Source of the DNA: a virus
Strand: one strand, 5' to 3'
IMG/VR virus record: IMGVR_UViG_3300021378_000015
Location: 1 to 64,000 of that record
DNA: 64,000 bases
This document shows positions 23,518-33,629 of the stretch, piece after piece. The notes beneath the pieces are model-generated. The model did not search any database, was not told the origin of the DNA, and was given only the letters and a program-made list of their open reading frames with translations. Made by a program: the position numbers and the translations under genes. The stretch's first letter is position 1; the number at the start of each line of letters is the position of its first letter.

Positions 23518-24900
23518 ATGGCAACATCTTCAGCACCTCCGGTGTTTAATGACAACAAGGCTGCGGTATTCCGTCGTCTTGACCCAGCGAAATACACTTC
23601 ATTGGGTGACTTTATTGACGAAATCAATGCTCCTGACAATCGTGATCAGTTGGTTAAAACTTATGGTTACCAGCAAATCTCAGGTGGTTTAACGGGGTTC
23701 CTAAACCTTACAGGCGCCGTACGCGCAAGCGGTACCGCCGATGAGGTTCAATACTGGGAAGAAACTCGTCTACACTCTTACGCAACTGTAAACCCAACGG
23801 CAACAGCGGCTTCTACTGCAACTACATTAGTAGTGAAGAAAGCAACTGCTGACGCTAACGTATTGCGTTTAAACGATGTAATCTTATGGAATGGTGAGCA
23901 CCGCATGATGGTTACTGCTATCTCTCCAACTGGTGAGATCGGTCACAATGCAACTGCTGACTATACTCTTGAGTCTTTAAGTGGTAACATCGGCGCTACT
24001 GCTGCTACTACTGCTGTTAACCTACCAGTGATTGGTAACTTGTTTGCACAAGGATCTGATCAAAACACTGGTTACTTGGAGTCAAACGTAATCAAGCGTA
24101 CAAACGCTTACAACATCATCAAAGAGGTGTTTAAGGTTACAGGTTCTCAAGCAACTAACATTGGTTGGGTTAATGTAGGTAACGGCGATTACCGTTGGTA
24201 CGTAAAAGGAGAGATGGACACTCGTGCTCGTTTCCTCGATAAGCGTGAAATGATGTTATTGTTAGGTGAGACAATCACTAACACATTGACAACTACAAAT
24301 ATCGGTGGTACACCAACAGCAGGACAAGGTTACTTCGCTGCTATTGAGAATCGTGGTATTGTACAGAATGGCCAGATCGATGACTTCACTGAAATGGATG
24401 TATTGATCTCAGAACTTGACAAGCAAGGTGCAGCACCAGAGTACGCTATGTACGTGAATACTGCTCAGGCTTTGGCAATTGATGACATGGTTGCTTCATT
24501 GAACGGCGCTGCTGGTTTCACTGATGTAACTTCTGGTATCGGTGCATTCGGTGGACGTGGATCAGAACTTGGCTTCGATTCATTCAAGCGTGGTGGATAC
24601 ACATTCCACAAGCACTCTTGGAAGTTATTGAACGACCCAACATTGTTGGCTGGTTCTGATTACTTAGGAGCAATGATTCCGTTGACTACTGTAGTTGATC
24701 CTAAGACCGGTGATCGTGCCGCTGCTTTGGAATTGAACTACAAGGACACTAACGGATACTCTCGTGAAATGGAGCACTGGATGACAGGTTCTATCTTAGG
24801 TGTGAATAACACCAACACAGATAGCCTACAGTTCAACTACCGTTCTGAGTGTGCATTGGTTACTCGTGCAGCAAACCAACACATCCTTATCAAGTCATAA
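23518..24900 (+). CDS. Major capsid protein
   Basis: A 460-residue protein located between a scaffold-like gene and a terminator, with the composition of an HK97-fold capsid protein: an N-terminal arm, an Ala/Thr-rich beta region and a long spine-helix segment. Codon use is strongly biased and regular, as expected of a very highly expressed gene. A strong terminator follows immediately. Distant similarity to capsid proteins of Bacteroidota podoviruses is likely, but I cannot confirm it by search. Confidence 0.82.
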   Translation: MATSSAPPVFNDNKAAVFRRLDPAKYTSLGDFIDEINAPDNRDQLVKTYGYQQISGGLTGFLNLTGAVRASGTADEVQYWEETRLHSYATVNPTATAASTATTLVVKKATADANVLRLNDVILWNGEHRMMVTAISPTGEIGHNATADYTLESLSGNIGATAATTAVNLPVIGNLFAQGSDQNTGYLESNVIKRTNAYNIIKEVFKVTGSQATNIGWVNVGNGDYRWYVKGEMDTRARFLDKREMMLLLGETITNTLTTTNIGGTPTAGQGYFAAIENRGIVQNGQIDDFTEMDVLISELDKQGAAPEYAMYVNTAQALAIDDMVASLNGAAGFTDVTSGIGAFGGRGSELGFDSFKRGGYTFHKHSWKLLNDPTLLAGSDYLGAMIPLTTVVDPKTGDRAAALELNYKDTNGYSREMEHWMTGSILGVNNTNTDSLQFNYRSECALVTRAANQHILIKS

Positions 24901-24915
24901 GGATAATGATTTCTG

Positions 24916-24945
24916 GAGAGGGGCTTTGCCCCTCTCTTTTTTAAT
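24916..24945 (+). terminator. Rho-independent terminator after the major capsid gene
   Basis: A nine-base stem GAGAGGGGC/GCCCCTCTC with a three-base loop, followed by a T run. It lies 15 bases after the capsid stop. Confidence 0.88.
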
Positions 24946-24962
24946 TTTTTAATTCTATTCAA

Positions 24963-25769
24963 ATGTCAACTACAACAAAGGCTGCTCCCAAGGCGGCAGC
25001 AAAAAAAACACCTGCGCCTAAAAAAGGCTACAGCGTAATCAAAAAAGATGCGGCTCCAGAAACCACTAAGGTTTTTGAAATTCCAAAAGGAGGCGGTATC
25101 GTTTCAAAAATAAAATCAGAGGTAAGTGTATACGATCCAGAAACAAATCAGGTTCGTAGTATACGTTATTGTCCTGGAGAACCAAGTGTATTCCGTGATC
25201 AACAGAACGAAAAGTCTCGTCGAGAACACGTCATATTCAGAGATGGTCTATTGGCTGTTCCGTATAATAAACCAAACCTTGCTAAGTTTCTTGAACTACA
25301 CCCCAGTAATATAGCAAACGGCGGTAAGTTGTTTAAGATTGTAGACAACAGTAGAGATTCTGAAGAAGTGGTTAACAGCGAGTTCTTGACTCATGATGCT
25401 GTTTCCCTTGTTCGTACAAAAGGTTCTGATGAGATATTAGCAGTTGCTTTATCTTTAGGAATCAACATTGAACAACAAATGATTGATATCCGTAGAGAGA
25501 TGTTACGCGAAGCAAAAAGCAGCCCCGCTACTTTTATTGCTATGTTTGATGATCCACGCGTTAAGACTCGATCAGCAGTTATTCAATCAAATGATTTTCA
25601 AATCATATCGTGTAAGCCTGACGGAGTATACTGGTTTGACAGTGGTAGATTAATTATATCTGTTCCTGCTGGTCAAGATCCAAAAGACATGATGGTTCGT
25701 TTTTGTCTTACCGAAAAAGGAGCGTCTGTATACGATGAACTAATATCTCGATTAGAAAAACTTTCGTAG
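24963..25769 (+). CDS. Virion structural protein, 268 aa
   Basis: A Lys/Ala/Pro-rich flexible N-terminus of about 25 residues is followed by a compact alpha/beta part with SVYDPETNQ, an aromatic YWFDSGRL strand and a helical C-terminus. It sits between the capsid terminator and another terminator, so it is expressed as a separate unit. A capsid decoration or cargo role is possible. No family is recognised. Confidence 0.6.
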   Translation: MSTTTKAAPKAAAKKTPAPKKGYSVIKKDAAPETTKVFEIPKGGGIVSKIKSEVSVYDPETNQVRSIRYCPGEPSVFRDQQNEKSRREHVIFRDGLLAVPYNKPNLAKFLELHPSNIANGGKLFKIVDNSRDSEEVVNSEFLTHDAVSLVRTKGSDEILAVALSLGINIEQQMIDIRREMLREAKSSPATFIAMFDDPRVKTRSAVIQSNDFQIISCKPDGVYWFDSGRLIISVPAGQDPKDMMVRFCLTEKGASVYDELISRLEKLS

Positions 25770-25820
25770 ATTTACAGTACATTATTCGTATATGTGTTCT
25801 GTTAAACACATGTAAGCAGT

Positions 25821-25852
25821 AGAGGGGGTCCCGTAAGACCCCCTCTTTTTAT
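25821..25852 (+). terminator. Rho-independent terminator
   Basis: A ten-base stem AGAGGGGGTC/GACCCCCTCT (25821-25830 with 25837-25846) followed by TTTTTATTT. A new promoter begins five bases later. Confidence 0.88.
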
Positions 25853-25856
25853 TTCG

Positions 25857-25864
25857 TATATTTG
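25857..25864 (+). promoter_or_regulatory. Promoter box TATATTTG before the connector genes
   Basis: An exact match to TAnnTTTG immediately after the terminator, 20 bases before the ATG at 25885. It is likely to drive the tail/connector operon. Confidence 0.65.
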
Positions 25865-25884
25865 CTGTAAAGCCAAAAACTATT

Positions 25885-26637
25885 ATGGCAAGTGTAGAAA
25901 GAGTTTACAAAGCAGTTAGAGACATAGCCAACAAAGACCAAAGAGGTTTTGTTACGCCGGCAATTTTCAATGAGTTCGCAGGCATGGCACAGATGAATGT
26001 ATTCAATAGTTTGTTTGAAGAAATGACTATGGCTAATAGATTACGTCGTAGTGCATTGGACGGGTCTCGTCAGTTTGCGCGTGCTAAACAGATAGAAGAA
26101 GATCTGTCTACATTCTCTAAGAAGTCAGAGTTGACTTTAACTTCTGGAGTAGTGGATAAGCCTTCTGATTTTGCTCGTGCAATTTCAATATCAACTATTG
26201 GCAAAATGATACTGGGTGTTCAACAACAGTCTCTTGTGCAGATGTGCTACAATGAAGATCATATTGATAGAATACTAAACAGCGATTTATCAGCACCTTC
26301 AGATGATGCCCCTGTTGCATTGATTGCAAATCAGATAGAGATATTCCCTAATGTAAATACAAGCATAAATAAAATCAACCTTCGGTACTTTAAGTTGCCT
26401 CAAGGTATTGTCCCAACGACAGGAGCAAAAACAACAGCGTCTCCTAAGTTTGGTTATTCCTCTTCTGTAGCAGGTGTTGAATTATATCTTGCCGCAAACA
26501 GTGTAGACTTTGAATTACCTGAGCAATACTTTGGTGAGTTGGTTAACGAGATTGCTTTACTTATAGGTGTAAACCTTCGTGATGCGAATGTATACAATTA
26601 CTCTAATTCAGAGATAACGAAACAAGAGAATAGATAA
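25885..26637 (+). CDS. Head-tail connector (ring-type) protein, 250 aa
   Basis: A helical N-terminal half and a beta-rich C-terminal half (SVAGVELYLAANSVDFELPE). The place after the capsid genes, the size and the tight coupling to a second protein of similar size fit the adaptor/ring proteins that join portal and tail in podoviruses. The stop and the next ATG share a base (TAATG). The family is assigned by context and general pattern only. Confidence 0.6.
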   Translation: MASVERVYKAVRDIANKDQRGFVTPAIFNEFAGMAQMNVFNSLFEEMTMANRLRRSALDGSRQFARAKQIEEDLSTFSKKSELTLTSGVVDKPSDFARAISISTIGKMILGVQQQSLVQMCYNEDHIDRILNSDLSAPSDDAPVALIANQIEIFPNVNTSINKINLRYFKLPQGIVPTTGAKTTASPKFGYSSSVAGVELYLAANSVDFELPEQYFGELVNEIALLIGVNLRDANVYNYSNSEITKQENR

Positions 26638-27380
26638 TGAGTCAGTCATACGTAACAGTAGATAAAGTAGTTAACGACTACACAATGAGTATAGATGCAG
26701 ATGACTATGGGTCTAATGCGTCTGATTATATGTTGCGTCAGTATGCGTTAAGAGGTATCCGTGAATTTGGATTTGACATAGCACATACTATTAAAACAGT
26801 ATTGCTTGATGTTAATCAATCACTGGGTACCGTTGACATGCCGTCTGATTATGTTGACATGGTCAAGATGGGGCAGTTGGGTAATGATGGACTCGTATAT
26901 GTTTTTGCCGAGAACCCTAACATGAATCTTCTTCCTGATCAACCGGCTGATGCTATTCCAGATTACTTACTGGGGTTTGATTCTTATGTGTTCAGAAACT
27001 TTGTTTATGAATCTACAATGGGACGTCTATACGGTCTTGGTGGTGGACAAGGTGCAGGAGAGTATAGAGTCAACTGGGCAGAATGTAGATTTGAGATATC
27101 ATTACTTTCAGATACTACCCAGGTAGTTCTTGAGTATATTTCAGATGCTGCTAAATCAAGTAACCCTTGTGTGCCTGTATACGCAGAAGAAGCGTTACGT
27201 GCTTATATATATTACAAGACAGTACATCGTAAATCAAGTGTACCTGTAAGTGAGAAACAGCGCGCTCGTGCAGAATACTATAACGAACGTCGATTGGCAA
27301 ATGCTCGATTGAAATCGTGGAATAAATTTGATGCGTTAAGCACAAGCAGAAGAAATTTCAAACTAAGTCCTAAAGCATAA
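26637..27380 (+). CDS. Head-tail connector or tail tube protein, 247 aa
   Basis: The N-terminal helix pair (SDYMLRQYALRGIREFGFD) and the following strand V-D-M-P-S-D-Y-V-D resemble podovirus tail tubular/ring proteins of the T7 gp11 type. It is translated directly after the other connector gene. It probably forms a ring below the portal. Moderate confidence, from pattern and order. Confidence 0.65.
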   Translation: MSQSYVTVDKVVNDYTMSIDADDYGSNASDYMLRQYALRGIREFGFDIAHTIKTVLLDVNQSLGTVDMPSDYVDMVKMGQLGNDGLVYVFAENPNMNLLPDQPADAIPDYLLGFDSYVFRNFVYESTMGRLYGLGGGQGAGEYRVNWAECRFEISLLSDTTQVVLEYISDAAKSSNPCVPVYAEEALRAYIYYKTVHRKSSVPVSEKQRARAEYYNERRLANARLKSWNKFDALSTSRRNFKLSPKA

Positions 27381-27383
27381 TCA

Positions 27384-30300
27384 ATGCCGTCTATTGATAA
27401 AATCATACCACGCTATCTGAACAGTGACGATGATGAGCGTTTGATCAAGCGTACCGAAATGGTTGACGCTCAAAACGTACGTGTATCTATAGACTCAGAG
27501 ATAGATGCTCAAGTTTTAAAAAATGCTTGGGGTAATATTAGTCGAGCAGACACAATAGAAAACGGAACTATACCGGCTGGTACTAATGTTGTTATAGGAT
27601 CTATTGCTGATGAGCAGTCAGCGCAGATATATTATTTCTGTTACAACAGTGCCACCAATCATACGATATTTAGATATGATCAAAACGCTAAGAAAACATT
27701 TATTGTTTATCAAGGCTCTGTGTTGCAGTTTACAGAAGAAGGTCATGTTGATGCTGACATAGTTCGGCTATCAAATCACAACATACTTTTATACTTTAAT
27801 GACAGCCTAAGTCAACCAAAAAAGATTAACGCTACCCTTGCTGAACAAAGTGTATCTGGTGCAGGAGGTTACCCTGCTAATTTTATAACAGGTAGTGATG
27901 AAGAAAGACTGGCATATATCACAGTGGCAAAGGCACCGCCTTTAATTCCTCCGGTTGTTACCTTTCAAAACAATAGTAACTATCCTCAGAATGATATATT
28001 CGAAAAAAACTTTCAGTTTGCTTATCAATATGAATATTTTGATGGTGAGCAGAGTGCATTAAGTCCATACTCTTTACTGGGTATATCTAAGTCTCAATTG
28101 AAAGATGGGTTTATAAATGCCGGTGCAAGAAACTTTTATAATGAGGCCAAGATCCAGGTGACATACAGCGCAGCAGATGTAAAAGATTTAAACATCTACG
28201 GGCGTATTGGTGATAAGGATGCTCCATTCTTTTTGATTGACACTATACCTAATGACAACGGAACCGGAACACAGAATATATTTTTTAGGAATGATTCTAA
28301 CTATATAGGTCTTTCTACTCAGGTTCAAGATAAGAGATACGATAATGTACCTCAGAAAGCAGATAGTCAAGCACTGTCTCAGGGGCGTCTTTTTTATGGT
28401 GGTTATACCGAAGGGTACGACAACCTTCCGTTTATGGATGTAGACGCGTTACCTAACTATAACGAGAAGCCGAATACCTATCAAGTAACTATTTCAAAAA
28501 ACACTAATCTAACTCCTTACTTAGGTGAGTTTATAGATATAGACTTTAGCAGTATACCAATAGCAGGAGTTACCGCAGACTCAAAAGTATTGCTATCATT
28601 CAATTGGAATGACGGTGCTATGACCATACGTAATGATCTCAAAACCGACAGAGATTTTAACTTTGTTGACTCACTTGGTAATTTTAAATTATATAATGAT
28701 GCAGCCGGTACAGATTTAGTAGGTCTTGCAGGTGGTACAGATGCGGAGAAACTTGCAGGAATGGCGGGTCTTAGAACTATTGCCAATGGTACTAATTATC
28801 AGACTGGGATAAACCTTGATTCAGGAACGCTAAACTCTCCTCCTCAAATAAGATTTATATCTCAAAAAGGAACTTCAGATACAAGAGAAGAAAGTGTTGG
28901 TATTAAAAAGATCAACAACGGTATTAAGGTTATTAGTAGTGGTTTTCAGGTAAGAAAGATTATAGATATACCGGCTAACAAAACTCGTGCTGAGATACAG
29001 ACGATTATAGCAAATGAAGTCGATGGGTTATACCCTACTCAGTTGATGCCTCAAGATGGAGAGGCAGGCTTCAGTACTTTTACTACAGGCTTTGGCACCA
29101 GAACAACAGTTGAGTCCGCTGCTTTTGCGGGTGCTGGAGAGGTATGGTTTAGAAGAACTAATCCAAACTTCACGACTGGTGTTGACACCTACAAGTTGTC
29201 TTTAAGCCTTGTGAACATGAGAATCAATAAATTGGTTTTCGGAACAAAGGAGGCTGAGGTCATAGAGCCGTTTGGTACATCTTCATCATTTGACATTATC
29301 GAAGCAAACATCGATGGCCAGTTACCAATGCTTAATAGTGGCAGTAGTTTTAATCTTGTGCCAACTACTAATGGACTTTATCTTTCAAACCAGGGTGCAA
29401 GTATCACTGGTAAGGGCGCATCGATTGAGCGCAATGGAGGATACATTACAGCGGGAGGTAGTTTTGCTATTGCTAATGATGACATGGATGGTAACAGGTG
29501 TTTTAAGTCTGGTTCAAGTCATGAACTTGGTTTGCTATACTATGATCAAAAAGGAAGACCAGGTGGTGTGCAGCCTTTAGATGATGAGACTTTTGTTCAG
29601 CATACTAACAATCGTTCAAATCAAAATAATTTAGATGGCTACGCAGATATTACAATGCGTATACGCCATAAGGCCCCTGCTTGGGCAGATAGGTTCAGTG
29701 TTGTTTATGCTGGCCAAGGATCAATAATAAACAAGGTTCAGTACTCTATTGGCGGAGCCTATCTTGCTTTAAATGATGCGGCTGAAGGAAGTTTTGGATC
29801 AACAATGAGTATGTATCTATCAATAGGTACGCTGCAAGGGCGAAACAATTCTTATGATAATCAATTAGGCGCTGACATAAACTATGGTTTTGCCGAAGGC
29901 GATAGAGTTCGTATAGTTTCATATGGCGACAATCTTAAAGAAACAAAAACATGGAGGATATCTAAAAAGATAACTCTCTTAGCAGACGCTACCTTAAATC
30001 CTATTTTAGACAGAAGTTCAAAGGCAGCCATTCAAAATACAACTGGTGACTTTCTTGTATTAGAAGACAACAATACTCCTGGTTGGAATACCAGTAGTTT
30101 AATGGACAACACCTCCAACTGGAACAACAAATGTGTTATAGAAATATACCGAGAGAGCGATGCCTTCACGGAAATGTTCTATTACGAAATAGGTGAAAAC
30201 AAATCTATAGACAGCGTAGGTGTTCACCAGACAGATCGCGTAAGCACAACCGCAACCATTGAGATAGTTTCGCAAACAGGAGACGTTGTAGAGTTTCGTT

Positions 30301-32444
30301 CACCAATACGATTTTTCAAGGGAGATAATATTGAAACTTCAGGTGGATCAAGTATTACAGTGGGTAATGTTGTAGAAGATACATCTAAGTCTGGATATTC
30401 TTTTAGAGTTTATGGTGAGACTACATACACATGGCCAACTTTAAGCCTACATGTAATGACTGTTACTAATCCTGATTCTGTATTTAATATAGATCAGGGT
30501 GATTCATACTTTAGGTTACGTACATTATTCTATGGTAGTGCTCCGCGAAAAGGAGACGTATGGAGAAACCTTTCAGCAGCGTATACTCAAAATGCTTTAG
30601 TTGATTGGGTTGAAGATCCTCGTGTTAGTGATTTCTTTAAATCAGATTACACTTCATTAGGTAAGAGTTATCCTTATCTTCCTGATGCAACTACTATAAA
30701 AAGATATGGTTCTATAACTTATTCAGATCCATTCTCTTTTGAAAACACACAACTTGGACTTTCGTCATTTAATTTGACGATGCAGAATTTTGCCGATATG
30801 TCTTATGACTACGGCTCAATTAAGTCTATGGTTTCCCATGATCAACTAATGTATATAATACATGAGCGCCGTGCTGGTGTTGTACCTGTTCAGAGAAATA
30901 TACTCACAGCGGATTCTGGTGAGTCTCTTGTAGCGTCAAATATGATACTGGGTCCAGTAAACTATTATGTGGGAGAATATGGGGTAAACAATAACCCTGA
31001 ATCTGTTGCTCAGTATAGAGGACAGATTTACTTTATGGATGCAAGAGCCGGTAAGGTATTGCGTATAGGAAAGGAAACAGGGATTAGTGTTATAAGCGAG
31101 GTTCTGGTTGATGGATTCTTTAAAAGCAAAACATTCTCAACTGCTCTTTCTGCTAAAAACAAAAGATATCATGGTGGCATAGACAGAGAAAACACGGAGT
31201 ATATTATTAGTTCTCCTGCTCTGTTCACATCACGCATTACTATCAATGATGCGTGTACGGGTCAAACGGCTACAGGTAACTCAAGAACGAATCAGGACGG
31301 TGACATCATAAATGTTTCGCCGGTGTATGACGATTCGCTAACATTCTTTTGGAATACAGATGTAAGAAACTGGGAGTGTAGTCTTGATGACTGGGACACT
31401 TCGGGAAGCGGTCTTATATTAATTGATCAACTTACGTCTAACCCTATCGTAGGGCTTTCAGAGAACTACTCTCCGTCACTTTCTACGTCTTTGAATACTG
31501 CCATACCAGTTGTAATGACATCGTCTCAGTATACAGCGTTTTATCCTGCAACATTTAATCAATTGACAGGGGTGGTTAGACCTGATACAACATCACCGAG
31601 TGGTGATATTCTAATTGACAACACTCTTGAAACTCTTGAGGCATTTACTATTGCTTATAACCTTTGGGATAAATACTGGAGTACCAGATACTCTTACAAC
31701 ACCGATGGGATAATATCATTGACGGACAGAATGTATACGTTTAACGGTGCTAAGATATATGAGCATTCTCCTGATGCAACAAGAAATACTTTTTACGGAA
31801 TTGCTGGTGACACAATAGTTGAAGTGGTTTCTAACTTTAATCCATCTATGATTAAGGTCTATGAGGCGTTAAGTCTTGAAGGCAACAATTCAGCATGGAC
31901 TGTTACACTTAATAATAGTGACCAAACCAGTACGATTGCTTCCTCAATATGGGACGAGAAAGAAAATTTCTACTACGCTCCCGTACATCAAGACTCCTCA
32001 AACAATGTCACGTACACTTCTACCGCAAATGTTACTACCGTTAGCGGAACGTCTGAAGTCTTTTCACTTGGAGAAGTAGATACATTACCGAGTCCTCTTG
32101 CTGACAAGATACCTTTTAAGAATGCTATAAATAATCAAGCGTTCCCATTAGGAGACTCAACAGCGTTGTATGTTTTAAATATTGCTCAGAATAGATTAGA
32201 GCCTTTAAATCTCTATGCTGTTTCGGTTTCTGGTGAAAAAGAATTAACTTGTAATGCAACCATATCTGGGTTCTCTGCTGGAGATACGCTGGTGTTGATT
32301 GCTAACTCTGCAATAGAAGGAGATTCAATTAGAGATTATTATTTGAAAGCAAAATTTGTAAACCCGACTACAACTAAACATGAGTTGTACGCTATTAACT
32401 TTATATATACTAAGTCAAACCTACACAACCAACAAGGACAGTAG
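27384..32444 (+). CDS. Very large tail hub/stabilisation protein, 1686 aa
   Basis: The N-terminus (DKIIPRYLNSDDDERLI ... VDAQNVRV) and the long beta-rich body with regular Tyr/Asp-rich strands resemble the large stabilisation or muzzle-type tail proteins of crAss-like phages and T7 gp12-like nozzle proteins. It follows the two connector genes, the expected place for the tail nozzle. I see no signal peptide, membrane segment or enzymatic motif. Its very large size suggests that it also forms appendages. Confidence 0.65.
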   Translation: MPSIDKIIPRYLNSDDDERLIKRTEMVDAQNVRVSIDSEIDAQVLKNAWGNISRADTIENGTIPAGTNVVIGSIADEQSAQIYYFCYNSATNHTIFRYDQNAKKTFIVYQGSVLQFTEEGHVDADIVRLSNHNILLYFNDSLSQPKKINATLAEQSVSGAGGYPANFITGSDEERLAYITVAKAPPLIPPVVTFQNNSNYPQNDIFEKNFQFAYQYEYFDGEQSALSPYSLLGISKSQLKDGFINAGARNFYNEAKIQVTYSAADVKDLNIYGRIGDKDAPFFLIDTIPNDNGTGTQNIFFRNDSNYIGLSTQVQDKRYDNVPQKADSQALSQGRLFYGGYTEGYDNLPFMDVDALPNYNEKPNTYQVTISKNTNLTPYLGEFIDIDFSSIPIAGVTADSKVLLSFNWNDGAMTIRNDLKTDRDFNFVDSLGNFKLYNDAAGTDLVGLAGGTDAEKLAGMAGLRTIANGTNYQTGINLDSGTLNSPPQIRFISQKGTSDTREESVGIKKINNGIKVISSGFQVRKIIDIPANKTRAEIQTIIANEVDGLYPTQLMPQDGEAGFSTFTTGFGTRTTVESAAFAGAGEVWFRRTNPNFTTGVDTYKLSLSLVNMRINKLVFGTKEAEVIEPFGTSSSFDIIEANIDGQLPMLNSGSSFNLVPTTNGLYLSNQGASITGKGASIERNGGYITAGGSFAIANDDMDGNRCFKSGSSHELGLLYYDQKGRPGGVQPLDDETFVQHTNNRSNQNNLDGYADITMRIRHKAPAWADRFSVVYAGQGSIINKVQYSIGGAYLALNDAAEGSFGSTMSMYLSIGTLQGRNNSYDNQLGADINYGFAEGDRVRIVSYGDNLKETKTWRISKKITLLADATLNPILDRSSKAAIQNTTGDFLVLEDNNTPGWNTSSLMDNTSNWNNKCVIEIYRESDAFTEMFYYEIGENKSIDSVGVHQTDRVSTTATIEIVSQTGDVVEFRSPIRFFKGDNIETSGGSSITVGNVVEDTSKSGYSFRVYGETTYTWPTLSLHVMTVTNPDSVFNIDQGDSYFRLRTLFYGSAPRKGDVWRNLSAAYTQNALVDWVEDPRVSDFFKSDYTSLGKSYPYLPDATTIKRYGSITYSDPFSFENTQLGLSSFNLTMQNFADMSYDYGSIKSMVSHDQLMYIIHERRAGVVPVQRNILTADSGESLVASNMILGPVNYYVGEYGVNNNPESVAQYRGQIYFMDARAGKVLRIGKETGISVISEVLVDGFFKSKTFSTALSAKNKRYHGGIDRENTEYIISSPALFTSRITINDACTGQTATGNSRTNQDGDIINVSPVYDDSLTFFWNTDVRNWECSLDDWDTSGSGLILIDQLTSNPIVGLSENYSPSLSTSLNTAIPVVMTSSQYTAFYPATFNQLTGVVRPDTTSPSGDILIDNTLETLEAFTIAYNLWDKYWSTRYSYNTDGIISLTDRMYTFNGAKIYEHSPDATRNTFYGIAGDTIVEVVSNFNPSMIKVYEALSLEGNNSAWTVTLNNSDQTSTIASSIWDEKENFYYAPVHQDSSNNVTYTSTANVTTVSGTSEVFSLGEVDTLPSPLADKIPFKNAINNQAFPLGDSTALYVLNIAQNRLEPLNLYAVSVSGEKELTCNATISGFSAGDTLVLIANSAIEGDSIRDYYLKAKFVNPTTTKHELYAINFIYTKSNLHNQQGQ

Positions 32445-32451
32445 TAATCCT

Positions 32452-32459
32452 TATTTTTG
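32452..32459 (+). promoter_or_regulatory. Promoter box TATTTTTG
   Basis: A match to TAnnTTTG, 21 bases before the ATG at 32481. It separates the nozzle gene from the internal virion protein genes. Confidence 0.55.
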
Positions 32460-32480
32460 TAGGATAAAAAAACACGAGAT

Positions 32481-33629
32481 ATGGCAATAGGACCTTTAAT
32501 TAACCTTGGTGCAGGTTTAGCAAAAACCGGATACGGATTGTATCAGGAGAATCTTGCTAAAAGAAAAATGGCGCAGGCTGATCAAACTGCCATGGGACCT
32601 ATTCGTTCACAGGCTGCACGTCAGCGCATTGCGCGTCAAGAATCTGATTCACAGTCAGCGATAGATGCAGCGTTACGATCACAAGCCACACAAGCCCAGC
32701 AGATTGGGGCAACTGGCGGCTCTCGTTCTTTGCAGGCAGCAACTCCTGCATTACTTAGAGCAACAGAGTTAACAACCGGACGCGCATTAGATAGATTTGG
32801 GTCATTAGGTGCAAGAACATCTCAACTTGAAGACAAAGTAAACTTAGCAAATGCTAATGTAGGTGTAAACGCTAACCTTGCTCGATTACAACGTGCGGCA
32901 GATGCTGCTCGCTCTGTAACTTTAAGCGGTGTATCTGACGTTATCGGAGGAACAGCCGGCCTACTTGGAGGCATTGGTAAAAAAGGGAAGGGCACTGATG
33001 ATGTTGTTGAAACCATGACGGAAGAAACAATAACTCCAGAGAAACAGGCAGTTATGGATCAAGCCAGTATACCAATGACAACAAATGCTTTTGGTGCAAT
33101 GGATATTCCTGGAAGCAGTATGGCTGGAGTAAACAGAGCGTCTGATATTGCAGTACGTAGAAAGGGCGCTGGCCTCAATTTAACACCTGAGTACGAAGTC
33201 AATGCAAGTAACTATGCTCCTTCACCTGTTGGAGTACAAGACATTGATACTTCATTTGATACCAAGGCAGAATATGACTTTTTAAATCAGAGTCGTGCTA
33301 AAGCAACAACTCAATTAGATGATCTTGCTAATAGAGTAAACACTTTTGAAGACAGGCAAGAAGAAGAAATCAATAGATTGGGTCTGTTGAACCAGCCTAT
33401 GAGTGAAGGTGGAGAATTAGACAGAGCAGAAAAAACACCAGGTGATTTTGATCATGAAGAAAACCCAATTGACATTGTGCAAGAGGGAGACAAGATTGGT
33501 GAGATGACTGGAGGAGAGTATATATTTAACCCAGAGCAAGCAGAGGAATTGTTAGAACTTTCTAAAGAAGGTGATAGTGAACTACATGAGTTCGTCCGTA
33601 ACTTGTTAAGTAAAGAACAATTTAAGTAA
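32481..33629 (+). CDS. Internal virion protein A, 382 aa
   Basis: The N-terminus has a short hydrophobic stretch, then long Ala/Gln/Arg-rich helices, a glycine-rich segment near residues 155-170 (IGGTAGLLGGIGKKGKG), and an acidic C-terminal part. This matches the layout of the smaller ejected internal proteins of podoviruses. It forms a tightly spaced three-gene set with the next two. The exact role is inferred from position. Confidence 0.6.
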   Translation: MAIGPLINLGAGLAKTGYGLYQENLAKRKMAQADQTAMGPIRSQAARQRIARQESDSQSAIDAALRSQATQAQQIGATGGSRSLQAATPALLRATELTTGRALDRFGSLGARTSQLEDKVNLANANVGVNANLARLQRAADAARSVTLSGVSDVIGGTAGLLGGIGKKGKGTDDVVETMTEETITPEKQAVMDQASIPMTTNAFGAMDIPGSSMAGVNRASDIAVRRKGAGLNLTPEYEVNASNYAPSPVGVQDIDTSFDTKAEYDFLNQSRAKATTQLDDLANRVNTFEDRQEEEINRLGLLNQPMSEGGELDRAEKTPGDFDHEENPIDIVQEGDKIGEMTGGEYIFNPEQAEELLELSKEGDSELHEFVRNLLSKEQFK